Positions 26,701 through 37,762 of a stretch of 64,000 bases of DNA are shown here, piece by piece. The notes below the pieces were generated by a model. That model was not told the origin of the DNA and did not search any database. It saw only the letters and a program-made list of their open reading frames with translations. A program made the position numbers and the translations under genes. This DNA comes from Pyrenopolyporus hunteri (lineage: Eukaryota > Ascomycota > Sordariomycetes > Xylariales > Hypoxylaceae): NCBI GenBank assembly GCA_902806595.1, contig CADCXC010000014.1, positions 744,001 through 808,000 of the forward strand, read 5' to 3'. The number at the start of each line of letters is the position of its first letter. Within the stretch, counting starts at the first letter, position 1.

Positions 26701-29476
26701 TTTATAATATAAAAATTAATTAATTCGAATAAAACGTTAATCGTAATCGTTTTTAATAATTTAATTAAAAGTTTATTTTCGAATTTAATATTAATTTTAT
26801 CGATTCGATTATTATTTATCTTAAAATTTCGATCGAAAAAATTTTTTATAAAAATTTAATATTAATTTTTTTTTATAATAAATATTTTAATTACGTTAAT
26901 ATCGAAAATAATATCTTAAAAAATATTTTTAATATATCGATTTAAAATAAATATAATATTGTTTTTTAATTTATCGATAAAAAAATAACGAAAAATAATT
27001 CGATATTAATATATTTAATTTATTAAATATATCGCGGTTAATTAATATTAAAAATCGATTTTTTTCGCTTCGAAAATAACGACGTTTTAATTATTATTTT
27101 TTAATTTTAAATTTTTTTATTTAATATTTTTATAACCCGTTAAAAACGTAATATATTTACTTTTATTTTTAATTTTTTAAACTCGTTAACGTCTTTTAAT
27201 TTTTTTTTATTCGTTTTCGAAATATTTAATAAATTAATATTTTTTTTTTTATATATTTAATAACAACGCTTTTAAATTTAAGTCGTTTTTTTTAATTAAT
27301 ACTAATTACTTTTATTATTACGATAATATTTTTATTTAATATAAAATTAATCGAAATTTTTATCGCTATTATTATTAATTATAAATTAACGCGTTTTTTT
27401 AATATTTTCGAAAATATCGATTAATATACGAAGTTTATTTATTAATTCTTCAAATTAATATAATAAAATAAATAAAATATATTATAATTAAAATATATTA
27501 TAAATAATACGTTATATAATTACGATAAATTATTATTTACCTTTAAAATTTTTTTTAAAAATACGTTAATATAACATTAATTTATTTAATATTATTTATA
27601 ACATTTTAAAATTAAACTTTCTTTTATTTTTTTTTAACTTTAATATTAAAAAAAATAATTAAAGTTTAATTATAATAATATTAAATTTTATTTTATTTCG
27701 TATTAAAATATTATTTTATAATTAAATATATATTCGTAAAATATTAATAATAAAATACGTTATATAAAAAATAAATAATTATTCGTTTAATAAAAATAAT
27801 AAAAAATACGACGTAAAATTAAATTTAACGAATTTTAATTATATAATATACGTTTAAAAAAAAACGAAATTTATTTTTTAAAACGTCGTAAAATTTTTCG
27901 ATATAATTATTTTCATTATTTTAAATTTTTTTAAAATAATCGACGATAATAAAAAAATATATTTCGTTAAAAATTCGAATAAAAAAAACGTCGTAATAAA
28001 TATCGCTTTATTAATTTCCAACGAACATAAATATTAAAATCAATTTAATTAATAAAAATTATAAAATCGTTTAAAAAAAAAAACCGTAATTTTCGATATA
28101 ATAATTTTTTCCTTTTAATACGACATTTAATAAAACCGCCGATATTATATACGAACTATTTAATAACGATTCGAAAAATTTATAAACATTTTTTAATAAT
28201 AAAAATTAAAATTATCTTTTTTATATAAAATTAAAAATATATCGTTAATTATATTTTTAAAATTTAACGTAAACTAAAATAATAAAATATTAATTAATTA
28301 TAATAATTTAAAAAAATGCAATTACCTTTTATAAAATAAAAATAAAAAAAATAAATATATTAAATATTTAAAACTTTAATTAATTACGTAAATTACTTTA
28401 ATTATTTTAAAAATTAAACGAAATTAACAACGGGAATTTAAATATTAATTATTAAAAAAGTTATATTATAAAAAATTACAACGAAAAAAATAATAAAACG
28501 TAAAATATAAACGATAAATTATTAAATATAATAAAAAACAAATACGTATATTATAAAAATAATTCGTAACGTCGTTAAAATAATATTAATAATAATTTTA
28601 TCGATATAATAAATATTATCGAATTTTTATATTCGATTAATTAATTAAACGTTTAAAAAATAAAAAATCGTAATCGTTATTATATCGTAACGTATATATA
28701 TATCGATATAAATAATTTCGAATAAATTATACTTTTTTCGATTCGATATATAAATATTTTTTATATTAATATATTAAATTATTTTTATTTTACTTTTATT
28801 AATTTATCGTTATTTTATTTTAATAATTTACGTAATAATAAAAAATTTAATAAAAATTTAATAACGTTAATATTATTTTTATTTATATAAATATTTTTTT
28901 ATATTAATGTAATTTTTAAAACCGATTGTAATTAACGTAATAAAATTTAAAAATCGTTTAAAATAAAATTTTTAAAACGTTTTTAAAATTCTTTTAAAAT
29001 TTCCTTAATTATATAAATATATAATTTACTTTTATCCGTTAATTTTAAATTTATTAATATAAATAAAACTTACGTTATTTTTTATTAAAAAATAATAATT
29101 TACGAATTTATTTTTTTTTATTTTATTACTATATAATTAAAATATTTATTAAAAAAAACGAGGGTAATTATAAAGTTAAAAATATATTTAATTAAAATTT
29201 TAAACTTATTTATATTTTTTTATTTAATAAAATTAAATTTTTTTTCGTAAATTTACGTTTAAATCGAATTTTTAACTTTTTACGATATAATAAATATTAT
29301 AAACTTAAAAAAATTTAATATAATAAAACGATATTTTAATATAAATAAAAAAATATCGTATAAAAAAAAATATTATTATCGCGTATATTATTACGATAAA
29401 AATCTTTTATATTATCGTAATAATAATTTTTTTAACTTTATTAATTTATATTATTAATTTTAATAATATTAATTAA

Positions 29477-29692
29477 TATTATAAATACGTACGTAAATAA
29501 AATAAGGAAATAACAATAAAAGTAAACGCGATATAATAAAATTAATATTATATAAATTATTTAAAGAAAAAAAATTATCTTTCAAAGAAACCGTAAGAAA
29601 GGTCTCTTTTATATAAGCGAAAGTACATAGGTACTTCCTCCTCCTGAGGTACGTACCACGAAATGGTACGTACATGAGTCAATCAACCATCA
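29477..29692. repeat. Right LTR, outer half unmutated
   Basis: The inner 100 bp are RIP-mutated, but from about 29,580 to the end the sequence is normal, including CA and TG. The preserved end contains a perfect 9-bp inverted repeat, GTACGTACC (29,649-29,657) with GGTACGTAC (29,665-29,673), around a 7-base loop. It ends CATCA, followed at once by the GGTAG duplication. Confidence 0.88.
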
Positions 29693-30721
29693 GGTAGCTA
29701 TCGCCCAGGGTCGTACGGGTATTCCACGAGTACCGCGGCTAGCACAAGAAAAAGATATACTATGTATACGCCGCGAATAGGGGCAATGTTTCAAGTGTTT
29801 CGAGCTGCTGATAATTGACTAGCACTGCTCTCGTAATCCGTACCTGGACGGGGGAACACACGTGTCGCAGCCCTACACAATCAACGCGGACAAGGGATAG
29901 GCAGTGATCCAAACTGCTGGATTTCGCCTAGTGAAGCCGGCTATAACCTTCTTCTAGAACCCCACTTCGGTGGCGATGACCGCCTACATACACCCTATGT
30001 CATCAGCGATTACTTGGTCGTCGATGCCGAAGCGCCAGGATTATACTATGGCTGCATATGATGCATGGGTTTCTAAAGCCTCTAATAGGTGCTTAATTTT
30101 TAGCATAAGCCACGCCTTGTTCCGATCTAATCGATGTTACTTTGGTATCTGATTAGGAATAATCCACGTTCGTTCATTCTTCGGGCGTTATACTAAGTAA
30201 TAGTGGGTGGTGATACCCGAGTCAGTTCTGAGTAGGGGGTATTCCGTCAAAAGGGCCTCGCAGAACATAATCATCTCAGCCTTTCTATATTCGACTGTCA
30301 TCTGTAGTAGGCAGCAGCAATTTTACACTGCTATCATAACGTATCATTCGCAAATGAAGCAATTAGTAATGAAGGGCTGAGGCAAAGTGTGTTGCACTTC
30401 ATTCTGAATCTGACCCAGCCAAGAAGAGTCTGGGGACGGGAAAGGATCCAAATCGTTACAGTGCCTAGGGCTAGGCCAAGGCATGGGGTTGAATCGGTTT
30501 TCTATTGGCTCCTTCGGACTTTGTCCCACTAGCATGTAGCTAGCGATCCCAATGCGGGAGAGATACACCGCGTATCTAGATACCATCTATCGCACCCAAG
30601 CTCCCGCCATTTAAAGTCTCTACGATAACTCACGTTCTCCGAAGAAGAGCAATTCGCTCGGCGGGAGTATCGTCCCTACTGGACGCGTGCCTTTTGACAT
30701 ATACCTACATAATACATAATA
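29693..30721. other. Intergenic, promoter side of the Zn2Cys6 gene
   Basis: Normal composition begins immediately at the LTR end, with no RIP spread. Short frames on both strands (60-80 codons) show no family likeness. The last part is presumably the promoter of the regulator starting at 30,722. Confidence 0.55.
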
Positions 30722-32326
30722 ATGGCTCGGAAAGGAAGTCGTAAAGTCAGGACCGGCTGTTTGACATGCAAGTAAGTTCTGCAGGAGTGGGCGTCAACCG
30801 ATTGGCAGCTTCAATTAACTCTCGATAGGACTCGCAAGGTGAAGTGCGACGAGGGCAAGCCACACTGCAACCGTTGCACCCACACCGGGCGAACTTGTGA
30901 TGGTTATGCCACTAAGCCGATCGGGCTACTCTGGCATCGGCCGCGTCAACTGTTTCAGAGCGTGGACAGCGCAAGCGAAACGAGAGCTCTACAGTTCTTC
31001 TGTGAAAGGACGGCGCAGTTCTTATCAGGAGCCACCGATCCGTACTTTTGGACCCATTTAGTCATGCAATTCAGCAACTTCGAGCCCGCGGTCAGGCATT
31101 CTGTCGTGGCTATCAGTTCGCTATATGAGCAGTACCAAGCATTGGATGCCGCCGCCCACTCAGGGGTCCAATTGAAGGATAACAGTCTTGCGCTGCAACA
31201 CTATAACGCCGCTATCCGGGAGCTAAAGACGACAGACAACCAACCCTTAGTGCTACTTGTCTGCATTCTTTTCATATGTATCGAATTTCTGCAGTCCGAC
31301 AAAGACGCTGCAATTCAACATCTCAAACACGGCGCTGCCCTTCTGGGGCACGTGAACTACTCCTGGGCGAGGGAGCATTTACTACCAGTTTTCCGACGCT
31401 TAAGCGTCTTCCCGTACTTCTTCGGAAAAGGACGCGACGAATTCCCAGACCTATTACCACCAGACGACCCTTTACCAGTATTTTTCACCAGCTACGCCGA
31501 CGCACAATCAGCCATGGACATACTACTAAGCCGAATTTTACGGCTGGTGCGGTGGGGAGACGTGTATCGCTTCGGAGGCATGCGATATAAGGATGTACCC
31601 CTCGAACTACTGGTGGAGCGGGATGAGATCGTATATCTCTTAAAGGAATGGCAAGCGTTGTTTAAGGATCTGGACGCTCGGTCCTCGTCGTCGGCTATCT
31701 CTACAACGGAAAGGCACAGAATGAAAATCGACCCGGCCAGAGTTGCATCCCGTACTGCGCTGTCGACACGCTATGAAGTTTGTCAAATCTTATTGGCTGT
31801 AGCCTTCGAAACCGACGAGATGCATTACGATTTACACCTTAGTGGCTTCCAGCGGGCCCTTAACTCGTTTTTAATATTGGAATCCGCGAATATCAACGGA
31901 CCCCAAGCGCCAGCCACCAAGCACAAGCCTCAGTTCAGTTTCGAGACCGGTTTGATGCCGTGGCTCCAGATCATAGCAACGAAATGCCGAGGTCTCAACA
32001 TTCGATTAGAAGTTTTGCGATTACTCAAAGTCCTCGCGGTGCCACGGGAGAATCTGTGGGAGGTAGATCAAATGTATGCGCTGGCCCGACGGGTCATCGA
32101 AATAGAGCACGGCGTCCTTCTCAATGATTCCGGCCGGCCTGTTACCCCGGCTTTATACCCAGGCTTCCCGCCCGATGAGAGAAGGGTCCGATTCACCAAA
32201 GTAGAGCCGAGAGCGTCCATTCACACCGACATCGATGGAAAGGAGGCGTATGGGTGGGCAGTGGGCTTTGTGATGTGCGACCAGCATGATAGGATTCTTA
32301 TACACAACGAATTCATTCCGACATAA
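30722..32326 (+). CDS. Zn2Cys6 transcription factor, 515 aa
   Basis: Exon 1 is 30,722-30,771 and exon 2 is 30,829-32,326, joined across a 57-bp intron (GTAAGT...GATAG, with TTAACT as the likely branch site). The splice falls inside the zinc cluster and is needed to make it. The N-terminus then carries C13-x2-C16-x6-C23-x6-C30-x2-C33-x6-C40, the exact Zn2Cys6 spacing of fungal binuclear-cluster DNA-binding proteins, with a basic KTRKVK between the second and third cysteines. The remainder is mostly helical and matches the general character of fungal-specific regulatory domains, with an FCERTAQFLSG-type segment near residue 80 that is common in one large subfamily. There is no membrane span. 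Targets are unknown; the divergent or nearby amidoligase and peptidase genes are possible but unproven. Confidence 0.9.
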
Positions 32327-33436
32327 TATCCCGACCTCCTACACTCTTCTATCCCCAGGCATACATACTTGATTTTAGAGATACCCTTAGTTTTATTACC
32401 AGAATCCTGGCTGGGCCGGTTGTACCTCAGAAATAATATAGGTAATAATTCTATTTCCATATACTAGATATAAAGTTCCTAATTGGTAATCCAGGTTCTG
32501 CGTTACGACCTCAAGCGAATAATGTGGTAACAAAATCGTACGACAGTAGCGAAATAGGTAACTATATCTTAAACTAATTCAATAATGACAGTTTACGCCG
32601 CTCATAGGTAGTTACCACCTGAGAATCTTACAGGTTTAATCGTGTCTTTACACCACTCGGCGAAGACTCGTTATGAGGATTCAATCATAGGGACGAATGT
32701 GTCCATTGAATTGCATCTACCCACATCCTCATTTGGGTATACCCAGGAAACCTTTCGTGGAGGGGAAAAGAAAAAAGAAAGAAAAAGAAAGTACTCGAAG
32801 GTTTAAAAAAACCAACTCCCTTGGGCTTTGAACCCTTGGGTTGAGCGGCGGTGCATTGAATGCGAGGTTACAAATCCTGCTAGGTCTATGGCTCGAACCT
32901 AGATCGGAACAAATCGGCCCCTTTTTTAAATCTCGATTCTTACCATTCGACCAAACAGTAGATGCTCCCCTGAGCTCGCTCGTTGTACTTGGCTGCAGTT
33001 TATTGTGCTATATAACCTTTGGTTCGGTGGCCTAGCAACCAAAAATGCTTCGACCTGATCTTTCTGGCGGTTGCCCTAGGTACCTATCGACCTACCTAGG
33101 TACATACCCCTTTATAATTTATGTACTGTTTTGCTGAGAGAAACGCCCAAGGTATTGTTCGGGTGTAGCATCAAATGAGAAGGGAGAGAAGAAAGAACGA
33201 AAGAAATGTCATAATATGTACCTAACGGGTAAGAAATAAAGAAGGGAAACAATAAATAAAGATTAAAAACACGATTATTCACTATGCCACGAGTTAAAAA
33301 AACAATCAGGCATAGGTTTTTACACTTATTATAGTAGCCCTCCGTATATAAATCATGGTATCCCAACCCGGGTTCCTGAAGCTCTATATTCTACACAACC
33401 TAATAAGAATCCCTCAACATACCGACATCTGTTACG
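32327..33436. other. Intergenic 1.1 kb
   Basis: No gene supported. An Ala/Gly-poor purine run lies near 32,764-32,790. The stretch 32,810-32,960 contains phrases like TTTGAACCC and CTCGAACC that recall tRNA T-arms, but no cloverleaf could be built. A TAGGTACC cluster occurs at 33,074-33,106. Confidence 0.5.
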
Positions 33437-34828
33437 ATGATAGAAAACGACGATTTCTTCGGCTCAAAATTAGTTGCCGGGTATGACGCCCCTGAAGATG
33501 ACGCAGACTTGCCCTTTGACGCCGATATTTACTACAACCGAACTCCGATCTCATATGGTGTTGAATTGCAGTTCTTAGTGCCCGTCCGACTCGCAACGCA
33601 GCCGGACCCAAACCCCAACGATCCAAGACAAGCTATCGTCGTTGACGAGAATACCACTTATGAAGCAGCGGAGCAACTAACCGTCGACCATATCCTACAT
33701 CTTCTGCGCGGGGCCGGGATCCCAGCATGGACGCATGATGGCCCTCAGCCAAGTCATGATCAAATCTCTAAAATGGACAAGGAGTCCCAAGCGCTGGCCA
33801 ACATGCCGGCATATGCTCAATGGGTCGTCAAAACGGACCCAGAGCTGGTTCCGGCCGACGATCTTTGGGCGCAGACGTATCGTTGGATCGGTATCAAGCT
33901 CAAGTCGAATAAGCGGAACTCGAGGTGGGACAATCACTTTGACCAGATTGGCAACGTCATAATCCTCCTGCGAGCCAACCTTCGCATGCGACTTACCCCT
34001 ACGACGACCTTATCGGTACACGTCGGCGAGAACGAACGCGACTATATGACGTACGATTACGGAATCAGATTCTTCCGCGTCTTCTGCACGCTATGGTGGT
34101 TTGTTGAAAAACACGTCCAGACGCTAGCGCATCCGTCTCGTGCGGACCACGATGCGTGTAGGCCTCTGAAGGAGTACTCGCGCTTCTACGACATGGGGGC
34201 CCCCGAATTCAAGCAGTACTTATTAGATTATGGCATAGCCGACAACGAGTTCACGCATAATTATAAGCAGATGCATTATATCCTACCGCTGAGCACCATA
34301 ACCGGGAGGGAGGAATTGGAGGTCAATTGCATCTGGCGTACGAGACTCGCCAGCGTACTCACTCAGCATCTGACGGTACAGGAAGATCGAAATATCAGGA
34401 TGGCGTCGACGGGCCAGGTCTCTGTTTTCCCGACCCGGGGGAGGGGCAGCATCGGATTTCAGGGCTTCTGTCAGGACGCGAACCCCGAGGATAGGGCGGT
34501 AAGGCATAACAACGGAGAAAGCGGCACGGTCGAGTTCAGGCAAATGGAGGGCACTCTCGATCCCCTCCTCATCGCCAACTGGCTGGTGGTGGTGATTCGG
34601 CTGTATGATTTCGCCAGGAGGGGCAACACAGCTGATATAATGGCCCTCATCGACCAGTCCACGATGGACGATGGGAGCTATACCGGCCTCGAGCTGCTCC
34701 GAGACCTTGATATTCCGGAGCAGGTCGGCTTTTTCATGAGAAAGGCCCAGTCAGACGCTCAGGTTGTTGTCGAGACGTTGGAGACCCTGTTCGTTCCGGC
34801 TTATCCTCCTGCTACTAATTGGCCGTAA
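33437..34828 (+). CDS. Amidoligase_2-type protein, 463 aa
   Basis: One exon, with ATG preceded by TTACG. Family signs: the N-terminal strand GVELQF (residues 41-46), as in the GVE(L/I)EF start of the glutamine-synthetase/GCS-like amidoligases; VHVGENE (194-200), matching the HVHVG region; and TVEFRQMEGTLDP (364-376), matching the conserved E-F-R-x-x-x-G-T segment followed by a Trp-containing helix. Members are ATP-dependent carboxylate-amine ligases that build amide or isopeptide bonds; fungal members are common and largely uncharacterised. Oddities: the usual G-I-E-L-x-S-P motif reads GIKLKSNKR here (152-160), so an acidic residue is Lys, and HVH is reduced to VH. This may mean altered or lost catalysis. 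There is no signal peptide, so it is presumably cytosolic. Confidence 0.8.
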   Translation: MIENDDFFGSKLVAGYDAPEDDADLPFDADIYYNRTPISYGVELQFLVPVRLATQPDPNPNDPRQAIVVDENTTYEAAEQLTVDHILHLLRGAGIPAWTHDGPQPSHDQISKMDKESQALANMPAYAQWVVKTDPELVPADDLWAQTYRWIGIKLKSNKRNSRWDNHFDQIGNVIILLRANLRMRLTPTTTLSVHVGENERDYMTYDYGIRFFRVFCTLWWFVEKHVQTLAHPSRADHDACRPLKEYSRFYDMGAPEFKQYLLDYGIADNEFTHNYKQMHYILPLSTITGREELEVNCIWRTRLASVLTQHLTVQEDRNIRMASTGQVSVFPTRGRGSIGFQGFCQDANPEDRAVRHNNGESGTVEFRQMEGTLDPLLIANWLVVVIRLYDFARRGNTADIMALIDQSTMDDGSYTGLELLRDLDIPEQVGFFMRKAQSDAQVVVETLETLFVPAYPPATNWP

Positions 34829-35268
34829 CTTCTCGGGAGTAATAGGCAATTTTAAATAGGTGGCAAAGATCTCTCGTGTTGACATGATATGATAGCTTAT
34901 ATATACCTAGGTCGGTAGATTAGGGAATTGTTAGGATGAAAGAAGAGAATGTATTTCGGAATGTTGTTACCTACATGTAGATATAGAGATATATGCATTT
35001 AAATAAAATACCCAGCTAAGTGGTATATGATTTGCTGATAAGTGCAATCCAATGATAATTCCCGTACCCGCCCACGCCTTTATCGTCTCCGTAGGCTCCG
35101 CGGGTCCCTGCATAATCTAACCGAAATTAGCCTGGCGCCATCTCCCCTAGTGACGATGATAAGGGGAACAAAACATAACTCGTTATCTTGTACTCACTTA
35201 CACCATCTTCCTTCCTCGTCATTTTCACCTTCTCATCCGACAATCTCGGCTGGAAGACGGGTGGCAAT
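34829..35268. other. Intergenic, 440 bp
   Basis: Holds the 3' end of the amidoligase transcript and the promoter/leader of the aminopeptidase. A pyrimidine-rich stretch near 35,200-35,245 is typical of fungal leaders. No gene seen. Confidence 0.55.
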
Positions 35269-36921
35269 ATGACTCTCATGCGTCAATGGTCTCTTGTGCC
35301 CTTACTTGCGGCACTGGGCGCCTCTGCTCCATCGGAGCTTCAAATACCTTTAGTGCCACAGACGCCCCTTGAAGTCAACGCACCGGTCAAGCCGCTAGTC
35401 AACACAGATGATCTACAGGCTAGCATCAAGATCGAGAGTCTTCTTAACCATGCCCAAGGCCTATACGCCACGGCCCAACTCTCAGAACACGAGTATGGGC
35501 ATCCAACCCGAGTTATCGGAAGCGAAGGTACGTGAGCTGATATCTTAGCACCCATCTTCCACGGTGATCGGTTTTCATACTCATCGTATCCACTTCTGAA
35601 GGTCATCGTGCAACGTTGGAATACATTCACGCCGCCTTAGAACTTCTAGGCGACTATTACACTCTTTCAAAGCAGCCATTTCCCGCCGTCACGGGAAACA
35701 TCTACGAGTTTCGTTTAATCATCGGCGACACTGTCCCTGAGTCAGCCTCTCCGATGTCCCTGACTCCTCCAACGGCAGACAAGGAACCCGTCGATGGCAA
35801 GCTTGTACTCGTAGCAAATGAGGGCTGCGACGCATCTGACTATCCGGTTAATGTCACTGGTAATATCGCCTTCATCATTCGTGGTTCCTGCTCTTTTGGT
35901 GCCAAATCAGCGCTGGCTGGCAAGGCCGGTGCCGTGGCCGCAATCGTGTACAACTACAACCCTGGGGAGCTTTCCGGTACGTTGGAGAGTCCCACTCCCG
36001 ACCACGTCGCTACGTTTGGCCTATCGGGCAAGGATGCCGGCCCCGTACTCGAAAAGTTGAAGAAAGGCGAAGTCATTCATTCGACCGCGTATATCGACTC
36101 CGAAGTCCAGCAGATACAGACGACCAACATCATCGCCCAGACCACCGCAGGAGACCCGGATAATTGTGTCATGCTTGGAGCTCATAGCGACAGCGTCGCT
36201 GAGGGCCCGGGAATTAACGACGACGGTTCGGGCAGTCTAACACTTCTCGAAGTTGCTACGCAATTGACTAACTTCACCGTCAACAATTGTGTACGCTTCG
36301 CTTGGTGGGCCGGTGAGGAGGAGGGTCTTCTTGGCTCAGACTATTACGTCGACGTCTTACCTTGGGAAGAGAACCTGAAGATCCGTCTCTTTATGGATTA
36401 CGACATGATGGGCAGCCCGAACTTCGCCTATCAAGTCTACAATGCGACGAACGCCGTGAACCCCGTAGGCTCGGAGCAATTGAGAGACTTGTACGTAAAC
36501 TGGTACAAGGAGCAAGGCCTCAATTACACCTTCATTCCCTTCGACGGACGTAGCGACTACGACGCTTTTATCCGAAATGGTATCCCGGGAGGTGGTATCG
36601 CAACGGGCGCGGAGGGCGTCAAGACGAAAGAAGAGGAGCTTATGTTCGGCGGCAAAGCAGGCGATTGGTATGATCCTTGCTACCATCAGCTTTGCGACGA
36701 CCTCAACAACGTCAATTCCACCGCTTGGCTAGTCAACACAAAGGTTAGTTAATCTTAACTAACCCCTTATACGTATATCTCTAACTTTTCGATAGCTCGT
36801 CGCTCATTCAGTAGCCACCTTCGCCGCCTCATTTGAGGGCTTCCCCGAGCGGTCAAACGCAACGGTATTGGAGGCTTATGAACGGCCGGCTAAATATCAT
36901 GGACACCGCCTCATTCTGTAG
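35269..36921 (+). CDS. Secreted M28 aminopeptidase with PA domain, 508 aa
   Basis: Three exons: 35,269-35,527, 35,602-36,743 and 36,796-36,921; introns of 74 and 52 bp. The first acceptor is an uncommon AAG; the second intron has CTAAC and GATAG. Splicing joins IGSEG to HRATLEYI, the usual M28 entry motif, and VNTK to LVAHSVATFAASF. The first 20 residues form a signal peptide ending near GASA. A protease-associated domain occupies about residues 135-250. The peptidase domain has the dinuclear zinc ligands H281 (GAHSDSV), D293 (INDDGSG), E326 (GEEEG), D354 (DYDMMGSP) and H450 (CYHQLCDD), with E325 as general base. It resembles aminopeptidase Y / leucine aminopeptidase 2, which trims N-terminal residues from peptides outside the cell or in the vacuole. 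Several N-x-S/T sites suggest glycosylation. All catalytic residues are present, so it should be active. Confidence 0.93.
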
Positions 36922-37762
36922 CTTTAGGTAGGCGCTGTGCCGTACCTCGGATTTTTGATTAGATGATTCAAACTTGGATACCCTAATGGACGAAGAATAG
37001 AATGTAGTTATGATCGGAAACTTATATGTCTTCTTAGTTAATCTAGACTTGCGTTGCTTTCCGCCGACGTAGCGTGAAGCTACACTGAATATCGTTCACA
37101 TTCTCAGACCGTAGCGCCTATATTAAGCTGCAGTCGGATATATCACATCAAACATGCCAATAGTCTAAATAAGCTGATTACCTACCCAACCGTTACTTTT
37201 TACCAATATGATGTTCCGAAGTAGACTTAAGTCAGGATATTAATTATTCTCGGACGGCGCTTAATCCAATATTATGAGGACATAAATCCACCTATACGAA
37301 GATAGTCATAACATTTAGGAGTCTTCAAGATTTACGCAACGACCGAACAGTATCACTGATACGAAGAGTATTACGGCGCGCCAACGAAGTCTTAACGCCT
37401 AGTCAATCTTAGAAACAACGGCACCGTCTCACAGAGTTACCCTTGCGTAGGCCATTTTCCCACTTGCAGGTAGTCAGGGGCTTGAAGAATTAGGCCATAT
37501 TCAGGGAATAACGGTCCGCTCAAACTTTTATGAATCACTACGCCAGTCAACGTAAACAATTAAACGATAGTTAGTTGCTTCGGGATGGGCAGCTTGGGTG
37601 AATGTACTCTGGCGATTTCATTTTCAGCGTGGATTATATATTCTGGTCTATTCTAAGAGTTCGGGGTCCTCTCTGCTTTCCTTTTTACACCATGAAACGA
37701 TATCAACGACCTCGCGATCGCATATTACAAGATAACCCACTCCCCTTAGACCCAAGATCATA
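36922..37762. other. Intergenic 840 bp
   Basis: Between two plus-strand genes. No coding frame or repeat of note. The last 100 bp include CT-rich DNA before the ATG of the thaumatin-like gene. Confidence 0.5.

Larger units (their letters stand above)
23545..29692. mobile_element. RIP-inactivated LTR retrotransposon with target duplication
   Basis: Two direct repeats of 214 and 216 bp bound a 5.7-kb internal region of pure RIP composition. Each repeat starts with T(G/A) and ends with (C/T)A, fitting TG...CA termini. The five bases before the left repeat (23,540-23,544) and after the right repeat (29,693-29,697) are both GGTAG, a 5-bp target duplication typical of retroviral-type integrases. 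The internal region has no surviving coding frame, so Gypsy and Copia cannot be told apart. A pyrimidine-rich run just inside the left repeat could be the complement of a polypurine tract, which would hint at minus-strand orientation; this is weak. Total length 6,148 bp is within the usual range for such elements. Confidence 0.9.

Noticed and set aside
32808..32960. tRNA-like phrases near TTTGAACCC and CTCGAACC
   Set aside because: T-arm stem has only three pairs, and no A box, anticodon arm or acceptor stem could be fitted.
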